This document shows, one piece after another, positions 1 to 8,746 of a stretch of 35,942 nucleotides of DNA (the first letter of the stretch is position 1; every line of letters begins with the position of its first letter). The notes under the pieces were generated by a model. The model was not told where the DNA came from. It did no database searches and saw only the letters and a list, made by a program, of their open reading frames with translations. A program made the translations under genes and the position numbers. The DNA is from Desulfobacteraceae bacterium (GTDB lineage: Bacteria; Desulfobacterota; Desulfobacteria; Desulfobacterales; Desulfobacteraceae): positions 1-35,942 of the forward strand of contig JAAEMK010001396.1 in NCBI GenBank assembly GCA_024225635.1, read 5' to 3'.

Positions 1-2016
1 AAAAGGACCATCAAATGGAAACGCGCCGGGGAAGACGGCAAAAAAGAGCTGCTCAAAGAGCTTGCCACAATCCAGGGGGTCTATGTACCCTCCTTCTACA
101 CCCCGAGCTTCAGCGACCGGGATCTCCAGACCCTGACGCCCCTTTACCCGGAACATGCCACCGTAAAAAGGGCGGTTCTGTCAGATCTTGACAAGACCCC
201 TTTCCCCACCGCCCCCATTGTTCCGTTTGGCAAACCTGTCCATGACAGGCTCAGGCTCGAGATTGCCCGGGGATGTTCCAGGGGGTGCCGGTTCTGCCAG
301 GCGGGCATGATCTACCGGCCGGTGCGGGAGCGCACCGTAACAGACCTTATGGAGATTACCCAAAAGGCCCTGAAGGAAACTGGATACAGCGACGTTTCCC
401 TCCTCTCCCTGAGCACCGGCGACTACAGCGACCTTGCCAACCTCATGGAGCAACTGCTCAACGTCAACCAGAACCACTGCACCGCCATCTCCCTGCCCTC
501 CATCCGGGCCGGGAAGCTCACCCCGGAGCTGATGAAAATCATCAAAAAGGTGAGAAAGACCGGGTTCACCATCGCACCCGAGGCCGGCACCCAGCGGTTG
601 AGGGACGTGATCAACAAGAACATCACGGAACATGACATTGTCGACACGGTAACCAACGCCTTTGATCTTGGCTGGCGCATCATCAAGCTCTACTTCATGA
701 ACGGCCTTCCAACCGAGAACCAGGAGGATATCCAGGGCATCTGCGACCTTGCCCGGCAGCTTGCCTCCATCAAGACCCAGGGTAAGGGCAAAGGTAAGGG
801 CAAAAGCACCATCAACCTGAGTTTTGCCACCTTTATTCCCAAGGCCCACACCCCGTTCCAGCGCTGCGCCCAGATCTCGACCCAGCAATCGGTGGACAAC
901 CTCAACTTCCTGAAAAAGAACCTGAGGCATCCCGGCATCAACCTCAAGTGGCAGGATCCCAAAATGAGCCTTCTGGAAGGGGTATGGGCCCGGGGCGACC
1001 GCCGGCTCACCAAGGTGCTGGTAACGGCCTGGGAAAAGGGCTGCCGCCAGGACGGCTGGTCGGACATGTTCGACTTTGACCGCTGGATGGAGGCCTTTGA
1101 GGAGACGGGGGTCGATCCCGACTTCTTCACCACCAGGGAGCGTGAGCCCAACGAGCCCCTTCCCTGGGACCACATCGACTGCGGTGTCTCCGACAAATTC
1201 ATGGAAAAGGAGTTCGATAAGGCCCTGGTTCCCGAGACCACCCCGGACTGCAGGGAGGAGGGCTGCACCGGCTGCGGCATCTGCGACTTCAAGACCATTG
1301 AGCCCATTGTCCATGAAAAAGCCGAGGACCTGACGATCTCCGACCGCCCCTCGGCAAGACCCAGTGACGACCTCAACTTTGCCAAGTACCGTGTCTTCTA
1401 CTCAAGGCTTGGGGACGCCCGCCATTTCGGCCACCTGGAGCTTGCCAAGATCATCCGCAGGGCGATCCGGCGGATCGGCATCCGGGTGAAATACTCCAAG
1501 GGGTTCAACCCCTCCATGCAGCTTTCCTTTGACAATCCCCTGCCCGTGGGCATGGAGAGCCAGGAAGAGTTTTTCACCATCACAGCCGAATTCTCCACCA
1601 CTCCCAGGGAGATCGTTACCGGGCTCAACAAGGTGCTGCCCAAAAGCATCACCATCACCGGGTGCGCCCCCCTTGCCATGCTCAATAAAAAGGCGGACCC
1701 CCTTGAAGCCGTCACCTACCGGATCAACCTCAACGGCCATGCCATCGACCCAAAGGACGTGGAGAAGTTCATGGCCCTGTCCGAGTTCAAGGTTGAAAAA
1801 ACCAACTTCAAGGGAAAGACCAGGACCACGGATCTCCGAAAGATGACCCAGCGAATAGATTTCCTTGATTCCTCCCATATCGAGATGGTATTGGTGAAGA
1901 ATCAGGACAGGACCATCAGGCCGGCCGAAATACTGACCACGATCCTTGGCGTTCCTGAGATGGGTGTACAAACAGCGAACATTCTCAAACTCAAACAGGG
2001 AAAGGCCATATGCTGA
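1..2016 (+). CDS. Radical SAM protein with C-terminal DUF2344 domain (5' end missing)
   Basis: The frame is open from base 1, so the N-terminus (usually a B12-binding-like region in this family) lies outside the window. The radical SAM signature CSRGCRFCQ is encoded at 274-300, with the CxxxCxxC cysteines that bind a [4Fe-4S] cluster. A second cysteine group (CREEGCTGCGIC) lies near 1252-1287, before the C-terminal DUF2344 region (about 1384-2010), which begins KYRVFYSRLGDARHFGHLEL. This two-part layout matches the family annotated as 'radical SAM protein, TIGR03960' joined to 'TIGR03936'; its reaction is not established. A lysine/glycine run (GKGKGKGKGK) at 781-810 is an unusual low-complexity insertion. 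The gene overlaps rng by 7 bases, suggesting coupled translation and a possible role near RNA or ribosome metabolism (inference). Confidence 0.9.
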   Translation, partial: KRTIKWKRAGEDGKKELLKELATIQGVYVPSFYTPSFSDRDLQTLTPLYPEHATVKRAVLSDLDKTPFPTAPIVPFGKPVHDRLRLEIARGCSRGCRFCQAGMIYRPVRERTVTDLMEITQKALKETGYSDVSLLSLSTGDYSDLANLMEQLLNVNQNHCTAISLPSIRAGKLTPELMKIIKKVRKTGFTIAPEAGTQRLRDVINKNITEHDIVDTVTNAFDLGWRIIKLYFMNGLPTENQEDIQGICDLARQLASIKTQGKGKGKGKSTINLSFATFIPKAHTPFQRCAQISTQQSVDNLNFLKKNLRHPGINLKWQDPKMSLLEGVWARGDRRLTKVLVTAWEKGCRQDGWSDMFDFDRWMEAFEETGVDPDFFTTREREPNEPLPWDHIDCGVSDKFMEKEFDKALVPETTPDCREEGCTGCGICDFKTIEPIVHEKAEDLTISDRPSARPSDDLNFAKYRVFYSRLGDARHFGHLELAKIIRRAIRRIGIRVKYSKGFNPSMQLSFDNPLPVGMESQEEFFTITAEFSTTPREIVTGLNKVLPKSITITGCAPLAMLNKKADPLEAVTYRINLNGHAIDPKDVEKFMALSEFKVEKTNFKGKTRTTDLRKMTQRIDFLDSSHIEMVLVKNQDRTIRPAEILTTILGVPEMGVQTANILKLKQGKAIC

Positions 2017-3554
2017 AAGAACTTGTTGTAAATGCCGCCGAACATGAGACACGGGTTGCCCTTCTGGAGAACGGCACCATTGCCGAACTCTTCATTGAAC
2101 GGGGTGATGAATCCAACATCACGGGAAACATCTACAAGGGAAAGATCCAGCGGGTCCTTCCCGGAATGCAGGCGGCATTCGTGGATATAGGCCTGGAGCA
2201 GGCAGCCTTTCTCTATGTAGACGACATCTATGACGAGACCAGCCATGAGCTTGCCAAGCAGTTTGAGCAGGAGAACGATCCCGACCCAAAGGCCCAGGAC
2301 GAGCCCAGGAACAACCTGGGCTGGCGCCCCTCGTTTGCAGCCGACGCAAGCATAGAGGAGCTGGTCACCGAAAACCAGGAGATCCTGGTGCAGATCTCAA
2401 AGTCCCCCATCGGCACGAAGGGACCAAGGGTGACGGCCCACATCTCCCTGCCGGGGCGGTACATGGTCCTCATGCCGACCGTGGACCATGTGGGCATCTC
2501 CAAACGGATCACGGACGATGCCGAACGGGCCCGGCTCAAGGACCTGCTGACCACGGTGCGCCAGGACGACTTTGGTTACATCTTCAGGACGGCGGCCCAG
2601 GGCATCCAGGAAGAGCGGCTGAAAAAGGAGATCGCCTTTCTCACCAAGACCTGGGAGGATATCCAGGCAAAGAGCAAGACCACTTCCGCCCCCGCCCTGC
2701 TCTACCGGGACCTGACCGTCACCTTCAGGGCGGTCCGGGATCTTTTGACCGACGATGCGGACAAGCTGAGCATCGACTCAAAGCTCGGGTACGAGAGCGT
2801 TCGCTCCTTCCTGAACAAGCTCATGCCGGACTCCAACGTCTCCGTGGAGCTCTACCAGGGGACGGAGCCGATCTTCGACGCCTACAACATCGAAGGGGAC
2901 ATTGCCAGGGCCTTGAAGAAAAAGGTATGGCTGAAATCCGGAGGGTACATCATCATCGATCCCACCGAAGCCCTGGTGGCCATCGACGTGAACACCGGGC
3001 GCTATGTGGGCAAGCACAACTTTGACGAGACCATCCTCAAGACCAATCTCGAGGCGGTCAAGGAGATCGCCTACCAGATCCGGCTGAGAAACATCGGCGG
3101 CATCATCATCATCGATTTCATAGACATGAAGCGGAACCAGCACAAGGAAAAGGTGATGAACCTGCTCATCGAGACCCTTAAAAGGGATAAGGCCCAGACC
3201 AATGTGCTGCCCCTGTCTGAACTGGGCCTTGTGCAGATGACCCGGAAACGGGTGAGAAAAAACCTCACCCGGACCCTGTGCGAGCCCTGCTTTTACTGCG
3301 GGGGGGACGGCATGCTCCTGTCCAAGCGGTCCATCTGCCACAAGATCCACCGGGATCTTTTGAACGAGGCCAACGACATGATGGGCAACCTTTTCACGGT
3401 CAAGGTCCATCCTGAAATAGCCCAGCTCCTCCATGGGGAGCAGAAACATCTGATAACCTCCCTGGAACGGGAGATCAAACGGCCCGTTGCCGTCTATCCC
3501 GAACCCCATTACCACATCGAGGAGTACCATATTTTCGAGACACTGGAAAAATAA
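2010..3554 (+). CDS. rng: Ribonuclease G (RNase E/G family)
   Basis: This 514-residue protein is an RNase E/G-type endoribonuclease acting in rRNA processing and mRNA decay. The N-terminus (VALLENGTIAELFIER, then GNIYKGKIQRVLPGMQAAFVDIG) is the RNase H-like/S1 start typical of the family. The catalytic Mg2+-binding aspartates are visible as D326 (AIDVNTGRYVG) and D369 (IIIIDFIDM), 43 residues apart, the same spacing as D303 and D346 of E. coli RNase E. A CEPC motif (C424, C427) matches the zinc link that joins dimers. There is no long C-terminal scaffold, so RNase G fits better than RNase E. The ATG overlaps the stop of the upstream radical SAM gene. Confidence 0.96.
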   Translation: MLKELVVNAAEHETRVALLENGTIAELFIERGDESNITGNIYKGKIQRVLPGMQAAFVDIGLEQAAFLYVDDIYDETSHELAKQFEQENDPDPKAQDEPRNNLGWRPSFAADASIEELVTENQEILVQISKSPIGTKGPRVTAHISLPGRYMVLMPTVDHVGISKRITDDAERARLKDLLTTVRQDDFGYIFRTAAQGIQEERLKKEIAFLTKTWEDIQAKSKTTSAPALLYRDLTVTFRAVRDLLTDDADKLSIDSKLGYESVRSFLNKLMPDSNVSVELYQGTEPIFDAYNIEGDIARALKKKVWLKSGGYIIIDPTEALVAIDVNTGRYVGKHNFDETILKTNLEAVKEIAYQIRLRNIGGIIIIDFIDMKRNQHKEKVMNLLIETLKRDKAQTNVLPLSELGLVQMTRKRVRKNLTRTLCEPCFYCGGDGMLLSKRSICHKIHRDLLNEANDMMGNLFTVKVHPEIAQLLHGEQKHLITSLEREIKRPVAVYPEPHYHIEEYHIFETLEK

Positions 3555-3579
3555 TACATTGTTTTTTATCAATGAAATC

Positions 3580-3608
3580 TTGACACAGCATCAATAATGA
3601 ATTAAAAT
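3580..3608 (+). promoter_or_regulatory. Sigma-70-type promoter of the rpmH operon
   Basis: A perfect TTGACA -35 box (3580-3585) is followed by a 17-base spacer and a TAAAAT -10 box (3603-3608), in the AT-rich gap after rng. It points at rpmH, rnpA, yidD, yidC, jag and mnmE. The expected start of transcription is near 3615, giving a leader of roughly 75 bases. Confidence 0.75.
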
Positions 3609-3634
3609 TTGATGTTTATTATGGCAGTTTAGAG

Positions 3635-3658
3635 CGGTGGAGACACACCGATTTTTTT
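3635..3658 (+). terminator. Hairpin plus T-run in the rpmH leader (attenuator or rng terminator)
   Basis: CGGTG (3635-3639) pairs with CACCG (3646-3650) around a 6-base loop, followed by A and seven T (3652-3658) and then more T. The stem is short, but the arrangement is that of an intrinsic terminator. It sits downstream of the apparent rpmH promoter, so it could stop transcripts from rng and also attenuate rpmH transcription. Confidence 0.5.
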
Positions 3659-3691
3659 GTTTTTTTAAAAACTTGTAAGGATTTTTAAATC

Positions 3692-3826
3692 ATGAAAAGA
3701 ACATTTCAGCCCAGCAAGATCAAACGCGCAAGAAGACACGGTTTCAGAAAAAGAATGTCCACAGCAGCAGGAAGACGTATTGTAAACAGCAGACGAGCTA
3801 AGGGGAGAAAAAAGCTCACTGCGTAA
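3692..3826 (+). CDS. rpmH: 50S ribosomal protein L34
   Basis: This 44-residue, highly basic protein starts [18 protein letters not shown] and ends [11 protein letters not shown], the conserved pattern and normal length of bacterial L34, which binds 23S rRNA in the large subunit. It lies just before rnpA, the near-universal bacterial order. The start ATG is preceded by a TAAGG-type ribosome-binding sequence about 10 bases upstream. It is expressed from the TTGACA/TAAAAT promoter at 3580-3608, through a leader with a terminator-like hairpin. Confidence 0.98.
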   Translation: MKRTFQPSKIKRARRHGFRKRMSTAAGRRIVNSRRAKGRKKLTA

Positions 3827-3840
3827 CAAAGGCTTAAAGA

Positions 3841-4194
3841 TTGGGCAGCTATTCGTTCCCTAAAAATGAGCGGCTCCTGAAAAGGGCCAGCTTTTTAAAA
3901 CTATCCAGATTCGGAAGAAAGATACACACGCGGTGTTTTATAGCAGCCATGTCGGATGCTGAAACCGATCGAACCCGTATAGGGATCACTGTATCAAAAA
4001 AAGTGGGAAATGCGGTAGAGCGCACCAGGATAAAGCGGATTGTCAGAGAATATTACAGGAAAAACCGAGACGCGATCTCAGGAAACCGGGACATCAACAT
4101 CATAGCAAGGAAATACGTGGCCTCCTGCTCCAACGGGGAGGTCAGAGATGAACTTGGCAAACTTTTTAAAAAGATTGTAAAATCTGATGGTTAA
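3841..4194 (+). CDS. rnpA: Ribonuclease P protein component
   Basis: This 117-residue basic protein is the protein subunit of RNase P, which helps the catalytic RNA trim tRNA 5' leaders. The N-terminal [13 protein letters not shown] and the central [28 protein letters not shown] match the family. The usual RNR core of the RNA-binding motif reads RTR here, a mild change. The start is TTG at 3841: the conserved N-terminus begins immediately after it, an AAAGG ribosome-binding site sits 8 bases upstream, and no in-frame ATG is available. It follows rpmH by 14 bases and overlaps yidD by 8. Confidence 0.95.
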   Translation: MGSYSFPKNERLLKRASFLKLSRFGRKIHTRCFIAAMSDAETDRTRIGITVSKKVGNAVERTRIKRIVREYYRKNRDAISGNRDINIIARKYVASCSNGEVRDELGKLFKKIVKSDG

Positions 4195-4399
4195 GCGGCC
4201 AATACTGTTACTCATCAAGGTATACCAATACTTTATTTCCCCCTTGACAGGGCCGACCTGCCGTTTCTATCCATCGTGTTCCCAATATGCGTTTGAGGCT
4301 GTCACCACCTATGGCAGTCTTAAAGGCTCTTTTCTTGCAATAAAGCGTATATTGAAATGCCACCCGTTCCATCCTGGAGGTTATGACCCTGTTCCCTGA
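4187..4399 (+). CDS. yidD: Membrane protein insertion efficiency factor YidD
   Basis: This 70-residue protein has the DUF37/YidD pattern: a short amphipathic N-terminus ([14 protein letters not shown]), then [15 protein letters not shown] and a C-terminal [16 protein letters not shown]. The conserved cysteines and the HPGGxDPVP ending are intact. YidD is thought to assist YidC-dependent insertion of membrane proteins at the inner membrane, and yidC follows 81 bases downstream. The start overlaps the end of rnpA by 8 bases, as is common in this operon. Confidence 0.95.
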   Translation: MVKRPILLLIKVYQYFISPLTGPTCRFYPSCSQYAFEAVTTYGSLKGSFLAIKRILKCHPFHPGGYDPVP

Positions 4400-4480
4400 C
4401 ACGCTCCTGAAGTATGCTCTTTTTCCTTTTTTCCATGTGATCTGCGTTGAACAAAATTTTATTCATCACTGGGAGACAAG

Positions 4481-6157
4481 ATGGACGAGCAGAAACGGCT
4501 ATTTATTGCCATTATCCTTTCAATAGTAGTTATTGTAGGGTGGAATTTATTCTTTGTTGACACAACGCCGGTACCGGTCCCGCAGGACCAGCAGCCGGCC
4601 TTGGGTGAGCAGCCTGCAGCAACCAGGGAGACAAATGGCACCCCCATTGCCGATTACACGCCCGGCTCACCGGGAGTAACCGATGCTACCGCGGTGGCCG
4701 CGGCATCCATCCCGGCCCGGGACGCAAGAACCATATCGGTTTCAACCCAATTTTACAACATCGTCATCTCCGAAAACGGCGCCAATGTCCAGAGCCTCAC
4801 CCTGAACAATTTCAGGGAGGGGGTTGAGGCCGACGCTTCCCTCAAGGAGATGGTATCCCCAGATCTTGGCACCGGCCTGTTCGGCTTCGAACTGGAGGGA
4901 AAGAGTATCCCCGGTCTTGAGACCGCCGTGTTCACGGCCCAGACCGAGTCTACCCACATGGACCTCACCCAGGGGGAGAAGCGCCTCGCTTTTACCTGGA
5001 CCTCCCCCCACGGCGTTATTGTTGAAAAAGTGTTCACCTTTTCGGCAGACAGTTACCTTATCGGATTTGATCTTGTTTTCAAAAACCATTCCGGCATGCC
5101 GCTGAAGGACTCGCTGATGCTGGCGATTCCCGGCATGGTTGATCCCAAGAACGCCCGGTTCTCCTTTGAGGGCGCAACCGCCCTCATCAACGGCGAGCTT
5201 GAGAATGTCAAGACCAAGAAGATCGAGGACAAGGACACCTACGAAGGTGTGATCGACTGGGCCGGCTATACCGACCGTTACTTCCTCTCCTGCGTGATTC
5301 CCAAATCCCAGAAAGAGGCCAAGGTAAAGCTCTCATTCCAGGAGCCCGTGGTAACCACCCAGTATGTACAGTCCATGGAGAGACTCGACCCGGGCAAGCA
5401 GTTCACCGCCTCGTTTGACTTTTTCATGGGTCCCAAGAGCCTTAAGCTGCTCAGCTCCTATGACAACTCCCTGAAAAAGGCGATCAATTTCGGCTGGTTT
5501 GATATCCTGGCCAAGCCCTGCCTCATGGGCATGAACCTCATCCACGAAGTGATCCCCAACTACGGCATCGCCATCATGCTGTTGACCTTGCTCATCAAGA
5601 TCGTTTTCTGGCCCCTTGGCACCAAGAGCTACAGGGCCATGAACGACATGAAAAAGCTTCAGCCCCTGATGATGGAACTGCGGGAAAAGTATAAGGATGA
5701 CAAGCAGCGCATGAACCAGGAGGTCATGGGCCTGTACAAGACCTACAAGGTAAACCCCATGAGCGGATGCCTTCCCATGCTCGTCCAGATGCCCATCTTC
5801 TTTGCCCTCTACCGGATGCTCTACCAGGCCATCGAGCTGAGGCATGCCCCCTTCATGGGCTGGATCAATGATCTGTCCTCTCCCGACCGGCTCTTTCATT
5901 TTGATTTTGCCATTCCCTTTATGCAGGCACCCTACGGAATCCCTGTGCTGACCATTATCATGGGCGCAACCATGTTTCTGCAGCAGAAGATGTCACCATC
6001 CACCGGGGATCCCACCCAGGCAAAGATGATGATGCTGATGCCCCTGTTTATGACCTTTATCTTCATCAACTTCCCTGCCGGACTCGTTCTCTACTGGCTT
6101 GTAAACAACGTGCTTTCAATCGGTCAGCAGTATTACATTCAAAAGAAATTTGCGTAA
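4481..6157 (+). CDS. yidC: Membrane protein insertase YidC (Oxa1 family, Gram-negative type)
   Basis: This 558-residue protein inserts and helps fold inner-membrane proteins. The first transmembrane segment is at about residues 6-25 (LFIAIILSIVVIVGWNLFFV). A large periplasmic beta-domain follows to about residue 335, the hallmark of Gram-negative YidC. The conserved Oxa1 core is C-terminal: TKSYRAMNDMKKLQP with the key arginine, NPMSGCLPMLVQMPIFFALYRML, and several further membrane segments ending FPAGLVLYWLVNNVLSIGQQ. The periplasmic linker after the first segment is rich in Pro, Gln and Ala. A GGGAG ribosome-binding site precedes the ATG. Confidence 0.97.
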   Translation: MDEQKRLFIAIILSIVVIVGWNLFFVDTTPVPVPQDQQPALGEQPAATRETNGTPIADYTPGSPGVTDATAVAAASIPARDARTISVSTQFYNIVISENGANVQSLTLNNFREGVEADASLKEMVSPDLGTGLFGFELEGKSIPGLETAVFTAQTESTHMDLTQGEKRLAFTWTSPHGVIVEKVFTFSADSYLIGFDLVFKNHSGMPLKDSLMLAIPGMVDPKNARFSFEGATALINGELENVKTKKIEDKDTYEGVIDWAGYTDRYFLSCVIPKSQKEAKVKLSFQEPVVTTQYVQSMERLDPGKQFTASFDFFMGPKSLKLLSSYDNSLKKAINFGWFDILAKPCLMGMNLIHEVIPNYGIAIMLLTLLIKIVFWPLGTKSYRAMNDMKKLQPLMMELREKYKDDKQRMNQEVMGLYKTYKVNPMSGCLPMLVQMPIFFALYRMLYQAIELRHAPFMGWINDLSSPDRLFHFDFAIPFMQAPYGIPVLTIIMGATMFLQQKMSPSTGDPTQAKMMMLMPLFMTFIFINFPAGLVLYWLVNNVLSIGQQYYIQKKFA

Positions 6158-6172
6158 CACCACGGAGGTAGC

Positions 6173-7354
6173 ATGAAACAGACCCAGGAATTTGACGGAA
6201 AGAATCTCGAGCAGGCCATAGAAAAGGCCTGCGCCGCCTTGAATGTGACCAGGAAGAAACTCTCCTACGATGTTATCTCCTCGGGCTCTTCGGGAATCTT
6301 CGGAATAGTGGGCGTGAAAAAAGCCAGGATCAGGGCGACCCTGCCGGAAAAAAAGATCTCCACCAACGATGCGGACCGGGACGCCATTGAGGACGATGAG
6401 CTTGAGGGCGTCATGTCCATCGTGGACGAAGCCTTTGCCGAACCTTCGGAAAAGGAGAAGGAGAAGGAACGCCCAAAGAAAAAACCGAAAAAGAGCCAGC
6501 CGAGGAAAGCCGCGCCCAGGAAGAAGAACGACAAAAAGTCCGTTTCCAAATGGGAGCAGGACATCGAAGCTCCTGAGTTTCAAGATACCGAAGCCCTTGA
6601 GCCCGAAGCTAAAAAACCTGAAGCTGAAAAGCCCGAAGCTGAAAAGCCCGAAGCTGAAAAGCCCGAAGCTGAAAAGCCTGAAGCTGCAAAGCCTGAAGCG
6701 AAAAAGCCCGAGGCCGTTGCTCCTGAAGCAGCCCGACCCGAACCTGCCATGCCTGAAGCCACGGCGCCTGAGGCAACAAAGGATCAGGCGTTTGAAGAGG
6801 ATGTGGAGATTGATGAAAGGGACGAGGGGTATCCGCCCAAGTACAAGGATGAAATTCCGGTGGATGTCTCCGAGGAATCCGTAGCCCTGGGTGTGGAAAC
6901 CCTCCAGAAGATGGTTGACCTCATCACCACCGACTCCAAGGTTGTCGCAGAGACCGACCAGGACCGGCTGCTGCTCCGGGTAGAGGGCGGCAACTCCGGT
7001 GTCCTCATCGGAAGAAGGGGACAGACCCTGGAGGCCATGCAGTTCCTCACGGACAAGATCATCAACCGAAAGAGCGAATCCAGGGTCAGGCTCAAGGTGG
7101 ATATCGAAGGGTATATGGAAACCCGTAAGGCCAACCTCCAGAGCCTTGCGCATAAGATGGCGGAAAAGGCCAAAAAGACGGGCAAGCCCGCCACCATCAA
7201 CCAGATGACCGCCCAGGACCGGCGCATTGTTCACCTTGCCTTGAAAGACGATTCAAGGGTAAGAACCCAGAGCATGGGCGACGGGTACTACCGCAGACTT
7301 GTGATCTTTCCCAAGAAAGGTGCATTCAAGAAGCGGCGGCACAACAGAAAATAG
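6173..7354 (+). CDS. jag: Jag/KhpB-type RNA-binding protein (Jag_N, KH-II, R3H)
   Basis: Three recognisable parts are present in 393 residues. The Jag N-terminal domain (about 1-52) begins [27 protein letters not shown]-binding domain carries the GxxG loop as GRRG at residues 280-283. An R3H domain has its RxxxH motif at R350-H354 (RRIVH) and ends [12 protein letters not shown]. Between Jag_N and KH lies a long charged linker with a pentapeptide repeat (about residues 145-199; KPEAE units). Jag-type proteins bind RNA and, in Gram-positive bacteria, influence cell elongation and division; the adjacency to yidC is conserved. The linker is much longer than in most homologues. Confidence 0.93.
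   Translation: MKQTQEFDGKNLEQAIEKACAALNVTRKKLSYDVISSGSSGIFGIVGVKKARIRATLPEKKISTNDADRDAIEDDELEGVMSIVDEAFAEPSEKEKEKERPKKKPKKSQPRKAAPRKKNDKKSVSKWEQDIEAPEFQDTEALEPEAKKPEAEKPEAEKPEAEKPEAEKPEAAKPEAKKPEAVAPEAARPEPAMPEATAPEATKDQAFEEDVEIDERDEGYPPKYKDEIPVDVSEESVALGVETLQKMVDLITTDSKVVAETDQDRLLLRVEGGNSGVLIGRRGQTLEAMQFLTDKIINRKSESRVRLKVDIEGYMETRKANLQSLAHKMAEKAKKTGKPATINQMTAQDRRIVHLALKDDSRVRTQSMGDGYYRRLVIFPKKGAFKKRRHNRK
6605..6769 (+). repeat. 15-bp tandem repeat in jag encoding PEAEK-type units
   Basis: About eleven 15-base units occur in frame. Those starting at 6620, 6635 and 6650 are identical (GAAGCTGAAAAGCCC), those at 6605, 6665, 6680 and 6695 differ by one to three bases, and later units are degenerate. 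They encode an acidic/basic, proline-containing linker (EAEKP). The near-identity of the central units implies recent expansion by slippage or recombination, and the copy number is likely to vary between strains. Confidence 0.9.
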
Positions 7355-7358
7355 GCAA

Positions 7359-8735
7359 ATGAAGTTTGATACAATAGCCGCCATTGCCACACCTCCGGGA
7401 AGCGGCGGAATCGGCATTATACGGATCTCCGGACCCGGGGCCATGGCGCTTGTGCCGCGTTTTTTCGGCACAAGCCCCACATGCCCGGACCCGGAGCCGG
7501 CCCTTGAATCCCACCGGGTTGTCCATGGATATGTGTTCGAGGACCAGACCGGACGGGTCATTGATGAGGTGTTGCTGCTTCCCATGATGGGCCCTCGCTC
7601 CTACACGGCCGAAGATGTGGTGGAGATCCAGGCCCACTCAGGTTCCCTGGTGATGGCAACCATTCTTGACCAGGTACTCTCGGCCGGCGCCCGGCTGGCC
7701 GATCCCGGAGAATTCACCAAACGGGCCTTCCTGAACGGCCGCATCGACCTCACCCAGGCCGAAGCCGTGTCCGACATCATCAATGCCAGGACCTCGGGAT
7801 CGTTGAGGATCGCCGCATCCCAGAACCTTGGCGAACTCAAGCAGGCCATACAGGGATCAAGGGACACCTTGATCGAACTGCTTGCCCTGGTGGAGGCCGC
7901 CATCGATTTTCCGGACGAAACCCAGGAGCTGGTTCCCAAAGCCCTGGGCCTTGACAGGATCCGGTCAGTCATGACCGCATGCCAGGGATTCATCCAGAAA
8001 TATGAGGATGCCCACTTCCTCAGGGATGGCATCAAGCTTGCCATCTGCGGCCCTCCCAATGTCGGCAAATCCAGTCTCATGAACCGGCTGCTGGAAAAAG
8101 AGCGCTCCATTGTCACCTCGATCCCCGGCACCACCCGGGACCTTATCGAAGAGAGCCTCAACATCAGCGGCATCCCCTACCTTGTCTCGGACACGGCAGG
8201 CATGCACCAGACCGACGACCTGGTGGAGAAGATCGGTATCGAACGCGCCAAAAAGCACATTGCCGGCTCCGACCTGATACTGTTCATGAAGAGCGCGGGC
8301 AGCGAGATCTCCGAAACCGAACTCCAGGCCATTGTGCCGGAAGACAAAAAAATAATACTGGTCATCAACAAGATCGATCTTGTTGATGAGCCCCTTGAAG
8401 ACCTGCCCCCGGCACTTGCCAAGCTTCCCTGTGTCAAGGTTTCCGCCCTGACCGACCTTGGGATCGACGACCTCCGAAAGCAGATCACCGACCTCTCCAT
8501 GGGGGATCTGGCCGACACCTCGTCGGTGGTGCCCAACCTGAGACACAGAAAGGCACTTGAACGGGCGGTGGAAAGCCTGAAAGCCGCGGAAACCGGTTTC
8601 CTGAACGACCAGGAGGAAGAGACCCTCGCCATCGACATACGGAATGCAGCCGACCTGCTTGGCGAGATCCTTGGTGACACCGCGGGAATCGACATTCTTG
8701 ACACAATCTTCAGCAACTTCTGCATAGGAAAATAG
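7359..8735 (+). CDS. mnmE: tRNA uridine-5-carboxymethylaminomethyl modification GTPase MnmE
   Basis: The N-terminus (MKFDTIAAIATPPGSGGIGIIRISG) is the tetrahydrofolate-binding domain start of MnmE, so ATG 7359 is preferred to an upstream in-frame start inside jag. The G domain has G1 GPPNVGKSS (from residue 231), GTTRD (switch I), DTAG and NKID. The C-terminus is CIGK (C455), the conserved motif required for tRNA modification. MnmE works with MnmG to install the cmnm5 group at wobble U34. At 458 residues it has the usual length. The gene starts 4 bases after the jag stop. Confidence 0.97.
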   Translation: MKFDTIAAIATPPGSGGIGIIRISGPGAMALVPRFFGTSPTCPDPEPALESHRVVHGYVFEDQTGRVIDEVLLLPMMGPRSYTAEDVVEIQAHSGSLVMATILDQVLSAGARLADPGEFTKRAFLNGRIDLTQAEAVSDIINARTSGSLRIAASQNLGELKQAIQGSRDTLIELLALVEAAIDFPDETQELVPKALGLDRIRSVMTACQGFIQKYEDAHFLRDGIKLAICGPPNVGKSSLMNRLLEKERSIVTSIPGTTRDLIEESLNISGIPYLVSDTAGMHQTDDLVEKIGIERAKKHIAGSDLILFMKSAGSEISETELQAIVPEDKKIILVINKIDLVDEPLEDLPPALAKLPCVKVSALTDLGIDDLRKQITDLSMGDLADTSSVVPNLRHRKALERAVESLKAAETGFLNDQEEETLAIDIRNAADLLGEILGDTAGIDILDTIFSNFCIGK

Positions 8736-8746
8736 AGGAATCTAAC

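Noticed and set aside
181-1314. Long minus-strand open frame opposite the radical SAM gene
   Set aside because: The plus-strand frame has radical SAM and DUF2344 motifs; the minus frame is a by-product of GC-rich codons and has no recognisable domains.
3555-3691. Chromosomal origin near rpmH
   Set aside because: rpmH often neighbours dnaA and oriC, but no dnaA gene and no TTATCCACA-type boxes are visible here; the upstream gene is rng.
6600-6770. CRISPR-like repeat array
   Set aside because: The repeats are 15 bp, contiguous without spacers, and in frame within jag.
6116-7234. 372-codon minus-strand frame with FSFGL repeats
   Set aside because: The repeats are the antisense image of the PEAEK linker of jag.
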